The notes: generated by a model not told the origin, from the letters alone. A stretch of 64,000 bases of DNA from Cordylochernes scorpioides (GCA_030710605.1 CP092877.1:73779970-73843969); one strand, 5' to 3'; shown: positions 41,225 to 52,075, counted from the first letter of the stretch. Made by a program: numbers and translations.

Positions 41225-42430
41225 GTATATACACTCATGGACAAAACTTAAGGAAGTTTTACCTTTCAGCATGTATATCAGTATTCAGACAATAACTCTA
41301 AAATATATTACAGTGATCTTTATTGAAGATACACGAGATAACCAAGTGTATATAAACTCATAGACAAAACTTAAGGAAGTTGTAAATTTTAGAATGCATA
41401 TCGGGATTCAGACAATAACTCTGAAATATATTACAGTAACCTTCATTGAAGACACACGAGATAACCAAGTGTATATACACTCATAGACAAAACTTAAGGA
41501 AGTTGTGCCTTTTAGCATGTATATCGGGATTCAGACAATAACTCTGAAATATATCACAGTAACCTTTATTGAAGACACACGAGATAACCAAGTGTATATA
41601 CACTCATAGACAAAACTTAAGGAAGTTGTGCCTTTTAGCATGTATATCGGTATTCAGACAATAACTCTGAAAGATATTACAGTGACCTTTATTGAAGACA
41701 CACGAGATAACCAAGTGTATATACACTCATAGACAAAACTTAAGGAAATTGTGCCTTTTAGCATGTATATCGGTATTCAGACAATAACTCTGAAAGATAT
41801 TACAGTAACCTTTATTGAAGACACACGAGATAACCAAGTGTATATACACTCATGGGCAAAACTTAAGGAAGTTGTACCTTTTAGCATGTATATCAGGATT
41901 CAGACAATAACTCTGAAAGATATTACAGTGACATTTATTGAAGACACACGAGATAACCAAGTGTATAAACACTCATAGACAAAACTTAAGGAAGTTGTAC
42001 CTTTTAGCATGTATATCGGTATTCAGACAATAACTCTGAAAGATATTACAGTAACCTTTATTGTAGATACACGAGATAACCAAGTGTATATACACTCATG
42101 GGCAAAACTTAAGGAAGTTGTACCTTTTAGCATGTATATCAGGATTCAGACAATAACTCTGAAAGATATTACAGTGACATTTATTGAAGACACACGAGAT
42201 AACCAAGTGTATAAACACTCATAGACAAAACTTAAGGAAGTTGTACCTTTTAGCATGTATATCGGTATTCAGACAATAACTCTGAAAGATATTACAGTAA
42301 CCTTTATTGTAGATACACGAGATAACCAAGTGTGAACAACCTCTGTCTCATGCAAAAAAAAAAAGACGACTGGGGACATCAAACTATGAAACTTCCTTAG
42401 GTTATGTCCACGCGAGTGTATAAAACATTT
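41225..42430 (-). repeat. 120-bp satellite array, about nine units, with both ends
   Basis: The satellite unit is in reverse orientation, repeating every 119-120 bp. Units come in near-identical pairs (for example 41860-41978 and 42098-42224), which suggests higher-order duplication. The right border carries AACCAAGTGTGAACAACCTC, a poly-A, then AACTTCCTTAGG and CGCGAGTGTATA, the inverse of the terminal sequence at the left of other arrays. Confidence 0.9.
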
Positions 42431-42559
42431 TAAAATTTTATTCATAAGGTTAATTTTAAGTGAATAAAACCTTTTAATTTTTAAGCATTTATGAATACTC
42501 TCAACCCTCATTACAAGGTTTGTGAGAGAATATATTTGAATTTATTTTGAAAGTATATT

Positions 42560-42950
42560 CTATATACTGTTACGAGCGTCATTCCTGGCCTCTGTCACGG
42601 TTTGCTTTTTTTTTTTTGGAATGGCGCCCTCCTATTGGTCGGCTACAATCACGCCACCTTTGCCCCCCCCCCCCCCCATCATTTGGTGCCGCCAATGCGC
42701 GAGACACTTCTGTCACCGTTTGCTTTTGGTTCAGTGGTAGAATGCTCGCCTGCCACGCGGGCGCCCCGGGTTCGATTCCCGGCCGATGCATTTTTTTTTT
42801 TACAATTTTTAAAACTCATTTATATATTATACAAGAATGACATCCACGGCGCCAATTTATAATTGTAACGAATAGTATTTTAATAAAATCATTTAATCGG
42901 GTAAACCCCGGGCGTTGCCCGGGTCATTCGGCTAGTATATAAATATACTA
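42560..42950 (+). mobile_element. tRNA-Gly(GCC)-like SINE
   Basis: The head at 42722-42790 is close to tRNA-Gly(GCC): GGTTCAGTGGTAGAATGCTC, GCCTGCCACGCGGGCG and CCGGGTTCGATTCCCGGCC. The 5' acceptor strand does not pair with CCGATGC, so it is not a good gene. A second related GGTTTGC...GCGCC block lies upstream (42590-42660). The 3' part ends in the CCCGGGCGTTGCCCGGG hairpin and CATTCGGCTAGTATATA, shared with 2.7 and 50.2 kb. Confidence 0.75.
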
Positions 42951-43004
42951 CAGAGAGTTTAGTAACAAAGCTTTAACTTCACTAACTAAACTTCTACAAA
43001 AGTG

Positions 43005-43100
43005 TTCTGGTAGATTAAACGTAGCGATTAAACGCTGTGAGGGTTTCCCCACTGATGAAACTGACCTTTCGAATATTTTTCACGCAGTAAGGACAGTAGA
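43005..43100 (+). repeat. Family C copy, decayed
   Basis: GTAGATTAAACG, CGCTGTGAGGG and CCCCACTGATGAAACTGACC then CGCAGTAAGGACAGTAGAAG. The GAAA block has become GATTAAAC. Confidence 0.6.
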
Positions 43101-43573
43101 AGTTTGGTTCATTTGGTTTTAAAATAAACATTCATTTTTTTATTGTTCTATATTATTATATTTCTTTGTTTTAATGTATATTTAAAGGGAGAGGTACTTC
43201 TTTTGTTAGAGAGATATATACAACCCTCCAGTAACATTATGTTATATAAATATACATTCAAATTATTCCGACAGATTTTATCTTAACTATCACATTTAAT
43301 TTTAAAAAGCTTAAAAAATTTAGAAAACTTAAAAATTATACTTTTTTAAATCTCCGATTTTTAAATAAATTTAAACAGTAATTTTTATTTTGTTAAATGT
43401 AAATATATTTTTAAAATTAGATATATAGATGAAATATTTAATCAATTTTTCCTAATTCCAAGTATCAAAATCATCAAATATAAATTTATAAAATTTTCTC
43501 AAAATTAAAGAGAATAGATTTATATATGAAAAAATAGTACATATGTAATATTGTACTGAAATAAGGTGCATAA
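43101..43573. other. AT-rich DNA, nothing recognised
   Basis: No gene or shared repeat was seen. Confidence 0.5.
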
Positions 43574-43721
43574 ATTAAGAAAAAGGCATCTACTTATCGT
43601 GCAACTGAAAGTTGCTGATGGCTGGCGCCATCTATCGGAATAAATATCAACTATTCTCGTTGATTTTTAATTATTCCAGAATTGGCCAAATACCCATTCT
43701 TGATTAATCAAGAAAAGCTAA

Positions 43722-43761
43722 CCACGGACGCGTTTCGGGCTGTTGGCCCTCATCAGCGTGG
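43722..43761 (-). ncRNA. Hammerhead ribozyme, family A, left arm
   Basis: Minus strand: helix I CCACG/CGTGG, CTGATGA, helix II GGGCC-AACA-GCCC, GAAA, helix III ACGCGT, triplet GTC. The core is complete. Confidence 0.9.
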
Positions 43762-43956
43762 TGCAAGCTGTACCTAAATGACCAAAAAAATTGGTCATTA
43801 AGGCATCCTGAAAAATATATATAGTACAATATTACATTTGTACTATTTTTTCACATTATGTAGCGTTCTCACGCAATTCTGGCCTTAACTACGCGTTTCA
43901 TGATTTTTCAGGATGCCTTAATGACCAATTTTTTGGTCATTTAGGTATAGCTTACA

Positions 43957-43996
43957 CCACGCTGATGAGGGCCAACAGCCCGGAACGCGTCCGTGG
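43957..43996 (+). ncRNA. Hammerhead ribozyme, family A, right arm, mutated
   Basis: Helix I 43957-43961/43992-43996, CTGATGA 43962-43968, helix II GGGCCAACAGCCC, but GGAA at 43982-43985 in place of GAAA. The A13 change should stop cleavage. Confidence 0.7.
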
Positions 43997-44194
43997 TTAG
44001 CTTTTCTTGATTAATCAAGAATGGGTATTTGGCCAATTCTGGAATAATTAAAAATCAACGAGAATAGTTGATATTTATTCCGATAGATGGCGCCAGCCAT
44101 CAGCAACTTTCAGTTGCACGATAACGAGATGCCTTTTTCTTAAGATATATATATGTTATATAAAATATTATTTTATTTAAAATCATATTTTCAT

Positions 44195-44475
44195 AGATTC
44201 AAATATTCTGCTTAATCGACCGCCAGAGGTCACTCTTCCCCTATAAAAACTCGTTTTTGTTTTATCCCAATGGCCGGCTCAAAACTTTTGTACATTATGT
44301 AAATAAGCTTTCCATTTTTTCGTTCTACTCGCCTTAATCCAGGCATTACTTTTATCAAATTGTTTTTTATGCATATCCCTTAGCTCAAATAAAGAAATCT
44401 CTGATAAAAACCATTATTTTTATTATTCTTTCAAGATTTCAACCACGACTGCATTACCATAGCTTAATCCTCAAG
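44195..44475 (+). repeat. Family G dispersed repeat
   Basis: Close to 19975-20275 over its whole length: TTAATCGACCGCCAGAGGTC, CAATGGCCGGCTCAAAAC, CACGACTGCATTACCATAGC. Confidence 0.75.
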
Positions 44476-44627
44476 ATAACCAAAATCAAGAAAATGACCA
44501 ATAATTCCTCTACAAGCAATTAATCTTATAATACAACAGAAATTCTAATTATTTTATATAATATATATATATATATTGTTTTGAAAATAAAGAAATTCAT
44601 AAATAAATCTTTAATTAAAAAGACATA

Positions 44628-44725
44628 TATTAGATCAAAATATCATTTATTTTACCTAGGTATTTATCTAAGTATTTTACTAGGTAAAATAAATGATATT
44701 TTGATCCAATATATGTCTTTTTAAT
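44628..44725. repeat. Family F outer-end hairpin
   Basis: AAAAAGACATATATTAGATC to TTTTACCTAGG is followed by its inverse. Only outer ends remain and no ribozyme-like block. Confidence 0.8.
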
Positions 44726-45684
44726 TAAAAAAAATATATATATATATCTTCTAAAAATATTCTATATCTAACCTAAAATACACGCAGCGCAAGCAATATA
44801 ATACATGTGTAACTATTAAATCAGAAGAAAATGAAAGAAGAGAGAAATATTATCAAAAATAAATACGTTAAGAAGGTTTATGCAATATGACAAATAGCAA
44901 GATTAATTCCTTGGCTGATTGAAAGAAAGACAAAATCCGATAGATGTCTATTCTAGATATTGTCCGGAAACAGACGAAAAATAAAGTTCCAGCAGAAAAT
45001 CGATGATTTGTAAGCTACGGAAAGTCGTCTGCTATCATTCCGCCATTTTGAAAAGTAGATTTATAAGAGAAACTATTCTTTCTAATGACATTTCTGTTGT
45101 GAAATACCTCAAATATTTCTATGAAATATTTATTAGGATTTGACTATAGCTCGGGTTGTTGTAAAATTGACTAATCATTGGAGTTTGTTGTATCTGGGGT
45201 TATAAAGTTATCAACATTTTCTTTTGTAAAATGATAATTTTATGATAATCACATTTTTGTATAATATTATAGAAATAAAAATTTGATATATATATATTTA
45301 AAATTATGTTCGATTTTTCAAAGTTTTACCTTATTGTGCGATATATTTTGTAATGATAAAAGTTATATGAATAAATATTTTACCCTGTTGATTGAAATTA
45401 TATAACCATTCATAATTTCAAATTTATACAATCCCTCAATTACTTACCAAATTTTTAAATATCTTATATGACTGTTTCAATTTTTTACACATGTTCTAGA
45501 AACATTTTATTGACAAAAATTCTTTATAAATTCATCTATTTTTTTCTAATAAATAACAGCACGTAAAAACATTTACCAACGTGTGGTTATGTTTTTTTTT
45601 TTAAAGAAATATCATTAAATTGAATATTTGTTTATATCATTTTTTTCTGAAAATAGAGTAATATCCATATTTAAATATTCAGAT
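44726..45684. other. AT-rich DNA, nothing recognised
   Basis: No gene or shared repeat was seen. Confidence 0.5.
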
Positions 45685-45845
45685 AATAAAAAGGCATATA
45701 TTGGATCGAATAAAAGATTTATTTGCCAATATTTCGGTTGGCTAAACACTGTTGTAATGCCTTGATAAAGGTTGGCGTTCAGCCAACCGAAATATTGGTA
45801 AATAAATCTTTTATTCAATCCAATATATGTATTTTTATTATCTAA
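45685..45845. repeat. Family F hairpin
   Basis: Arms share ATAAAAGATTTATTTGCCAA, TATTTCGGTTGGCT and the ATATATTGGAT outer end. The right arm keeps the whole hammerhead-like block, while the left has lost its distal half. Confidence 0.8.
45759..45798 (+). ncRNA. Hammerhead-like motif, family F
   Basis: GCC, TTGATAA, helix II AGGTTGGC-GTTCA-GCCAACC, GAAA, helix III ATAT (self-complementary), then GG. It has the hammerhead layout, but the core is UUGAUAA in place of CUGANGA, with changes at C3 and G8. Confidence 0.45.
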
Positions 45846-46040
45846 ATATACAGTATATAAAGCGTTCTATAGAAAATATATTTACTTAAAATTCATTTAG
45901 ATGACAGAGAGAGCTCCATCTAGTGTAATAAAAATCAACTAAACCTTGATGTAGCTTGTTCCAAAGATTGAGCGGTCGGTAAATGCCAATTTTGTTTTTT
46001 TTTAAATATCAATACCTGACTATTGTTCTTATTTTTATAT
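45846..46040. other. Remnant of family B end, otherwise unclassified
   Basis: At 45900-45985, GAGCTCCATCTAGTG, AAAATCAACTAAACCTTGAT and GTAGCTTGTTCC parallel the family B arm at 61960-62000. Confidence 0.5.
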
Positions 46041-46315
46041 ACACCCATACCTCGCTTTGAATCGGGGTTACGTTCCAAAAAAAAAAAAAACACGACGCAA
46101 ATTAAAACGACGCAAAGTGAAAATATGTAAAGGCGCAATCAAAAACAAAGGTGTTGCCATATTTTAGGAAAACTAATTTTAAAAAAATTAAAGACTCGAA
46201 TCCAAAACAACGCAACTTCGAAAATCTAACGATGCACAGTGAAAAATCAGTAAAAATTAAGCAGCGATGCAACTTCGAAAAAAACGCAAAACGACGCAAA
46301 GCGAGGTATTGGTGT
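46041..46315. mobile_element. MITE with TA target duplication
   Basis: 275 bp. Terminal inverted repeats of 19 bp, ACACCCATACCTCGCTTTG at the left and the inverse of ACACCAATACCTCGCTTTG at the right, are flanked by TA. Internal CGACGCAAA words recur. No coding capacity. The TA duplication points to a Tc1/mariner-type parent. Confidence 0.85.
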
Positions 46316-46374
46316 ATATAAAATATAGATTCGTCCTTGATTTTGCACTTTGAATTAATCAATAAGGGTTCAGT

Positions 46375-46525
46375 TCCTTTCTTATTTCTTTTATTTTTCG
46401 AGTTTTCAGGCCAACATGCTCTTCAAGACGGAGATCTTGAAGTTCAAGTGAAGTTGATCTCCGTGTTGTAGGGCATGTTGGCCTGAAAACTCGAGATATA
46501 AAAGAAACGAAACCCTTTATTCTTT
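46375..46525. repeat. Hairpin with GAGTTTTCAGGCCAACATGC arms
   Basis: The arms share AAAGAAAC-type ends, CGAGTTTTCAGGCCAACATG and GGAGATC in inverse order around GAAGTTCAAG. The layout resembles the Penelope-type hairpins here, but the ribozyme blocks are decayed (CTGAAAACTCG). Confidence 0.65.
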
Positions 46526-46857
46526 ATTGATTAAATCAATATATGTCATAATGTATGCTCTTCCAGGAATAATAAAGTAAACCTACAGTCAATCAGAGAG
46601 AGAGACGTAGCTAAAAGGTAGCTAAAGTACGGCCATTTTGGGCCACTGGCCACATTCCGGAGGGGGGCCTTTTCTTGGAACCCCCAGGACTATTTTTGGA
46701 CAGTTGGGGGGTGGTGTGCGACACAAACGGTCGTTCAGCGGTGACAGTCCCTCGCGCTACCTCTCTCTCGCTGGTTGCCTGGGATTCCGGTTCCAAACTT
46801 GTGGTTTCTTTATTTCTCTCTCCCCACATTATTATCATATTGCCACATATATATATA
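46526..46857. other. GC-rich block, not identified
   Basis: At 46620-46800 the GC content is high (GGAGGGGGGCC, CAGTTGGGGGGTGGTG). Short frames exist on both strands, but none has a recognisable domain. Confidence 0.3.
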
Positions 46858-47211
46858 CAGTAAACTCTCCTATAACGCGATTAATGTGTTCCGTGTTGTA
46901 TGAAATCGCGTTATAGGAATTCGCGTTGTACGAAATAAAACTTGTATAACGCGAATGTTGTAAGGGTAAATTGTTAGTGACAAATATCATGTAAAAATGT
47001 ATTGTATAAAATGATGTATATAGGAAAAATAATTATATACTAAAACAAAACTAAATGTTATTTTATATGCAAATGTATTGTACAGTTGTCAATAAGGAAA
47101 TTTCCGCATTTTATTTTATAATGCGTTATACGAAAATTCGCGTTGTATATATAAATTTGTCGTAATTTTTTTTTATCGCGTCGTAAAAACTCGCGTTATA
47201 GGAGAGTCTGC
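46858..47211. mobile_element. Pogo-like MITE
   Basis: About 354 bp with imperfect terminal repeats: CAGTAAACTCTCCTATAACG at the left and the inverse of TAGCAGACTCTCCTATAACG at the right, flanked by TA. CAGT...CTC ends and many CGCGTTATA subterminal words are typical of pogo/Tigger-type elements. It has no transposase. Confidence 0.82.
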
Positions 47212-47224
47212 TATATTACAAACA

Positions 47225-47295
47225 TTTATAAAAAGTAATTTATAATACAATATAATATAATGCGGCTTGTGATTGTAAAACGACATTTGAAAATT
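47225..47295 (-). repeat. SINE T 3' end fragment
   Basis: ATAATGCGGCTTGTGATTGT then AAAACGACATTTGAAAATTT is the distal end of the SINE T tail. Confidence 0.65.
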
Positions 47296-47589
47296 TTATA
47301 AAAAGGTTGATGAAGTTTTCAACTTGAATTAATCTTTGTGATTTGGTGTAGAAATCTCTGAGATTCCCTTTATAAAATGAACACAGAAGGCTTCAATTCG
47401 ATATATGTAAATAGGTATTGGTATTTCAGTAATACCTGTAGACAATAGGTAGGGACTACGTGTATAGATACCGTGGTAGATACATCTGGAGCGTTGACAG
47501 GTGTGTTGTAGATAATTCTTATCTTCCTTGATAGAAGCATTACATCGCCTATATGCATGTACTTAATTGTTGTCGTGTCCAATGAATAG

Positions 47590-48700
47590 TTTCAGCATCT
47601 CTATGCATCTCTATTACAGCAGTCGTTCTCTATCTTGGGTGTGTAAAGTTCTGGGTTCATGTCAATTTTCTGTTGTTGTTTTCATGTCCAATGAAGAGCC
47701 TCAGATGTCTCCATACATCTCTATCACAGCAATGTTCTCTATCTTGGGGGTTTGAAGCTGCTGCTCTGGGTCCATGTCAATTTTCTGTTGTTGTTGTCGT
47801 GTCCAATGAAGAGCCTCAGATGTCTCCATACATCTCTATCACAGCAGCAGCAATGTCCACTATCTTGGGTGTGTAAAGCTGCTGCTCTGGGTCCATGTCA
47901 ATTTTCTGTTGTTGTTGTCGTGTCCAATGAAGAGCCTCAGATGTCTCCATACATCTCTATCACAGCAGGCGTTCTCTATCTTGGGTGTGTGAAACTGCTG
48001 TTCTGGGTCCATGTCAATTTTCTGTTGTTGTTGTTGTGTCTAATGAAGAGCCTCAGATGTCTTCATACATCTCTATCACAGCAGGCGTTCTCTATCTTGG
48101 GTGTGTAAAGCTGCTGTTCTGGGTCCATGTCAATTTTCTGTTGTTGTCGCGTTCAATGAAGAGCCTCGGATGTCTCCGTACATCTCTATCACAGCAGTCG
48201 TTCTCTATCTTGGGCAAAGTTCTGGATCCATGTCAATTTTCTGTTGTTGTCGCGTTCAATGAAGAGCCTCAGATGTCTCCGTACATCTCTATCACAGCAG
48301 TCGTTCTCTATCTTGGGTATGTAAAGCTGCTGTTCTGGGTCCATGTCAATTTTTTTTTGTTGTTGTTTTGTCCAATGAAAAGCCTCAGATGTTTCCATAC
48401 ATCTCTATCCCAGCAGTCATTTTCTATCTTGGGTGTGTAAAGCTGCTGTTCTGGGTCTATGTGAATTTTCTGTTGTTGTTTTCATTTCCAATGAAGAGCC
48501 TCAGATGTCTTCATACATCTCTATCACAAGCAATAAATTTCTATCTTGGGTGTGTAAAACTTCTGTTCTGGTTCCATGTCAATTTTATGTTGTTGTTGTG
48601 TCCAATGAAGAGCCTCAGATGTCTCCACGCATCTCTATCTCAGCAGACGCTATGTCCTCTATCTTGGGTGTGTAAAGTTCTGAGTCCATGTCAATTTTCT
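47590..48700 (-). repeat. Tandem LINE 3'-end array, left arm
   Basis: About ten units. Read on the minus strand each unit is CTGTGATAGAGATGTATGGA, GACATCTGAGGCTCTTCATT, GGACACGACAACAACAACAG, TTGACATGGACCCAGAACAG and CACCCAAGATAGAG. Spacing varies from about 103 to 122 bp. The ACAACA run is the LINE tail, so each unit is end of ORF plus short UTR plus tail. Confidence 0.85.
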
Positions 48701-48929
48701 GCGAAGCTGCGACCATTGCTGTACATGAGAATATGTGAGTGGGTGTTAGTTCTACACCAGAACAATTATTGTATGTCCTGTAGGTTCTTGTACCATCTGG
48801 ATGTATTGTAATTTTTTGTAGTATTGTCCATAGTGTATTTAATGTACTTAGTGCCACGATAGAATGGATCGATACAGCATTGCAATGTTGTTGTTGACGA
48901 CATCCAACTTGGAACACAAGACCACACAT
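48615..48929 (-). pseudogene. LINE ORF C-terminus joined to the array
   Basis: A minus-strand frame of 104 codons has CSGVELTPTHIFSCTAMVAA (knuckle C, H, C), then QKIDMDSELYTPKIEDIAS and IEMRGDI before the stop. The last 30 residues are encoded by the first unit of the tandem array, which shows that the array units come from the end of this LINE ORF. Confidence 0.75.
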
Positions 48930-48999
48930 ACCATAACCAGTATCTCCCTATAAATTAAGATATTTGAAATGAAGGCGATAAAAACGTGGTGATTTTCTT

Positions 49000-49510
49000 T
49001 TAATGGTAAAACACAAGCTTTCAGGCAAGAATTCCCTTTTTCAGGTTACAACTGGGCAATATTTCAAAACTATGGACATGAAAGATAGCCCAATACAGTA
49101 GGTAAATAGTTCAGCTGGGGGGATTGGCGAGGTAAAACACGGAGTATTGGGGTGGGAGGTCGATTTTTCTGTTAAAACTGGGCGTGCAGTGCGAGACCAA
49201 AGATTCAAGGACTAGGCGCTGATACTTGTTCCCGACGCCCTTGTAAACGCATACAGCGCTGTCCAAATTGAACGAGTGGCGAAATTCTGTGATGTGTTAG
49301 CATAAGTGAGACTTGCGGTCGTTGGTGCGTATGTTGCGGCTGTGTTCAGATAATCTGGTGCGGATAGATCGACCGGTTTCTCCGATGTAACACTGTTCGC
49401 AATCGAGATTAAGATAGTTGAAGACAATATAGTGAAGTGAAATGTTGCGGTATCAGAACCCCACACGTCATAGCCAGTATAGGAATTGCTCGAGGATGTG
49501 TACTGTACCC
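49000..49510 (-). pseudogene. Decayed Penelope element with GIY-YIG endonuclease
   Basis: The minus strand from about 49420 reads LNLDCEQCYIGETGRSIRTR, then LSEHSRNIRTND, a TAA stop, then HITEFRHSFNLDSAV and GNKYQRLVLES. This follows the order of the endonuclease at 34282-34830: Cys pair, YIGETGR, EH, H..HSF and the catalytic E. About 150 bases further on (49060-49025) CTGAAAAAGGGAATTC and CCTGAAAGCTTG are a decayed hammerhead-like block. Confidence 0.82.
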
Positions 49511-49520
49511 TAGAAAACAC

Positions 49521-50204
49521 TACAAGACAACCATCCGTATATTATTTTATATAGAAATTTTTAAAAATCTCTAAAGGAATATTTGATAATCTCAAACTAT
49601 AAACTATATTTGTAACAACCATATATAATTTTTTAGCGTCAATCAAGTCTACTTTTGAATACTATATCGACAAATATTCTTCAATTTGATTTCTTAGTGA
49701 CCATCACTCCCATCTAGCGACCGTCTGGTAGATTTCTTGACCCCTTCTAGAAATCTCATTACAGGTTTTCCTCTCTTCCATCAAATTTTCTCAGCATAAA
49801 CATTCTTTATTGACCATGTACTCTCATTATATGTCCAAAGTAGCTCAGTTTTGTTTACATATTTGAGATTCTAGGAATCTAACTGTATTAATTTCATTTA
49901 ATATTGAAACATTTGAACTTTTATCTGTCTATGATACTCTGAATACATTTCAATATGTTCTATATTGTTGCACCAAGTTGCGGCTTGGCAGACTCTTCAA
50001 CCTTGATTCTCTCCTGTGCCGGGTCTTGTATCTTACCAGAGCGTGTTTCAACCATCCTACAAATTTATATAAGTGGAGATAACTCTACTTTAAGTAGCCT
50101 CCAGAATCCTTTATTTATTTCTCACATCAAAGAGAGCAGTGAACTCACACAGTGTACCTAAATACAAATGATGATTCTATAATAAATATATTATGTTTAT
50201 AATA
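49521..50204. other. No gene recognised
   Basis: AT-rich sequence in the unpaired middle of the large inverted repeat. The frame at 49955-50161 shows no known domain. Confidence 0.45.
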
Positions 50205-50365
50205 CACTAGCCGAATGACCCGGGCAACGCCCGTGTTTTACCCGACTGTAGGTGTTACAACGGTGATCCTTAGGTCGCTGGTTCAAATCCGGCTCGAGGG
50301 AGCCGGCGAGCACGTGACCTCCCTGTGCGCGCGCATCCGTGACAGAGGCCGATGAGGAAAGACGG
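50205..50365 (-). mobile_element. Retroposon end with CCGGGC hairpin and tRNA-like box B
   Basis: ACTAGCCGAATGACCCGGGC and AACGCCCGTGTTTTACCCGA form the inverse of the 3' end seen at 2.7 and 42.9 kb. Beyond it a block with GTCGCTGGTTCAAATCCGGC holds a box B on the plus strand, so two small retroposons may abut here. Confidence 0.55.
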
Positions 50366-50769
50366 TCGTGACTATATATATTATATATTCTGTTTAATAA
50401 AATAAATAAATATAAAATATAAATTTGAATTTAAAATATATGAAAAATAATATTACAAATTAAAATAAAATAGGTTCATTAGCCATGATGCAACAATTAT
50501 ATAATATATATTCTGTTATATATATATATAACAGAATATTTGTTACTTATTAATAGAATATTATTTGTGCGTGTGTAGGTTTGTTATATAATCATCCATT
50601 TCTTTGTTGCATTCTTTCCTTCTTACGTAACTAAGTCCCAGTGGCAGTTCGTACCTTATCTTGTCGCCCTTATTTTTATCTTTTTTTTTTTCACAATTTT
50701 ATCTTAGGTAACACACGCCCACGATCTGAGTGTTATATAAGGTATGTTTTAAAATGATTCCTAGATGCC
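50366..50769. other. AT-rich DNA, nothing recognised
   Basis: No gene. There is a small palindrome of ACAGAATAT words around 50505-50540. Confidence 0.5.
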
Positions 50770-51560
50770 TATTTTTTAGAGAATTACTGCTGTGATAGAG
50801 ATGTACAAAGACATCTGAGGCTCTTCATTGGAAACGACAACAACAGAAAATTGACATGGACCCAGAACAGCAGTTTTACACACCCAAGATAGAGAACATT
50901 GCGACTGCTGTGATAGAGATGTATGGAGACATCTGAGGCTCTTCATTGGACACGACAATAACAACAGAAATTTGACATGAACCCAGAACAGCAGATTCAC
51001 ACACCCAAGATAGAGAACGACTGCTGTGATAGAGATGTATGGAGACATCTGAGGCTCTTCATTGGACATGACAAAAACAACAGAAAATTGACATGGACCC
51101 AAACAGCTTTACACACCCAAGATAGAGAACATGGCGACTGCTGTAATAGAGATGTATGGAGACATCTGAGGCTCTTCAATGGACACGACAATAACAACAG
51201 AAAATTGACATAGACCCAGAACAGCAGCTTTACACACCCAAGATAGAGAACATAGCGACTGCTGTGATAGAGATGTATGGAGACATCTGAGTCTCTTCAA
51301 TAGACACGACAATAACAACAGAAAATTGACATGGACCCAGAACAGCAGCTTTACACACCCAAGATAGAGAACATTGCGACTGCTGTGATAGAGATGTATG
51401 GAGACATCTGAGGCTCTTCATTGGACACGACAACAACAACAAAAAATTGACATAGACCCAGAACAGCAGCTTTACACACCCAAGATAGTGGACATTGCTG
51501 CTGCTCTGATAGAGATTCATAGAGATGCTGAGACTCTTCATTGGACACGACAACAACTAA
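50770..51560 (+). repeat. Tandem LINE 3'-end array, right arm
   Basis: About seven units of 113-121 bp in the opposite orientation to the left array, with the same words (CTGTGATAGAGATGTATGGA, CACCCAAGATAGAGAACATT). It ends ACACGACAACAACTAAGTAC, the inverse of the left border. Confidence 0.88.
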
Positions 51561-51889
51561 GTACATGTATATAAGTAATGTAGTGCTTCTATCAAGGAAG
51601 ATATGAATTATCTACAACACACCTGTAAACGCTCCAGATGTATAATATATAAAGTATGATACATGTTGAGATAAGCTATGATATATGTTGATGAAATGTT
51701 GGCATGAGCATTCCATAAGAAATTCGTTATTGATGACAATCCTATCTTGTATCGAATAGTTTACTGAAGTCCTACAATATTTCAACAAGGCTGTTCACCT
51801 ATTTTCTTCTAAGAATGGATAGAATGAAACTTAGAACATTTCTATCTGCCCTGAGGTCATAATTTTACATACTTATTTTATCGTAAAAA
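51561..51889. other. Outer end of the inverted repeat, then unclassified DNA
   Basis: To about 51660 the sequence mirrors 47465-47570. Beyond that nothing is recognised. Confidence 0.5.
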
Positions 51890-51962
51890 TAGGGGCTGCC
51901 TCACCGGCATTCATAGTTCTTCAAATTAAAGATACTTCGACCCGTAAATCTTTTTTTATTGT

Positions 51963-52001
51963 CTCGTCGTTTCAACAAAAATCTTTTGTCCTCGTCAGAA
52001 G
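51963..52001 (-). ncRNA. Hammerhead ribozyme, family E, left arm
   Basis: Minus strand: CTT, CTGACGA, GGACAAAAGATTTTTGTT, GAAA, CGAC, GAG. Both core blocks are intact. The ACGTC helix III/triplet is changed to ACGAC. Confidence 0.62.
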
Positions 52002-52075
52002 CGAACAAAATAATTTGGCAAGGCGTTAAAAATTATTCTAAGGTTGCAAGGGCCAAATGTTTTCATTTTTGTTCA

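Larger units (their letters stand above)
43574..44142. mobile_element. Family A fold-back element, complete
   Basis: A palindrome of about 570 bp. Arms of about 250 bp both start with AAAAAGGCATCT, GTGCAACTGAAAGTTGCTGA and GCGCCATCTATCGGAATAAA, and each has a hammerhead at the same place. The centre of about 90 bp (43815-43900) is not paired. There is no coding sequence. Confidence 0.92.
47465..51660. repeat. 4.2-kb inverted repeat of LINE 3'-end arrays
   Basis: The outer ends are inverse copies: ACATCTGGAGCGTTGACAGG, GTTGTAGATAATTC and CCTTGATAGAAGCA at 47484-47550, and the inverse at 51580-51645. Inward of these each arm is a tandem array with a period of about 115-120 bp. The middle (48700-50770) is not symmetrical. 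Confidence 0.85.

Noticed and set aside
41751..42224. Frames over the 120-bp satellite (also 52583-52786)
   Set aside because: The same explanation applies: period divisible by three and no domain.
42722..42790. A functional tRNA-Gly(GCC) gene
   Set aside because: The 5' acceptor strand does not pair with the 3' strand and the copy sits inside a SINE-like unit.
47567..48811. Several plus-strand frames over the LINE-end array
   Set aside because: They lie antisense to the LINE ORF end and repeat with its unit.
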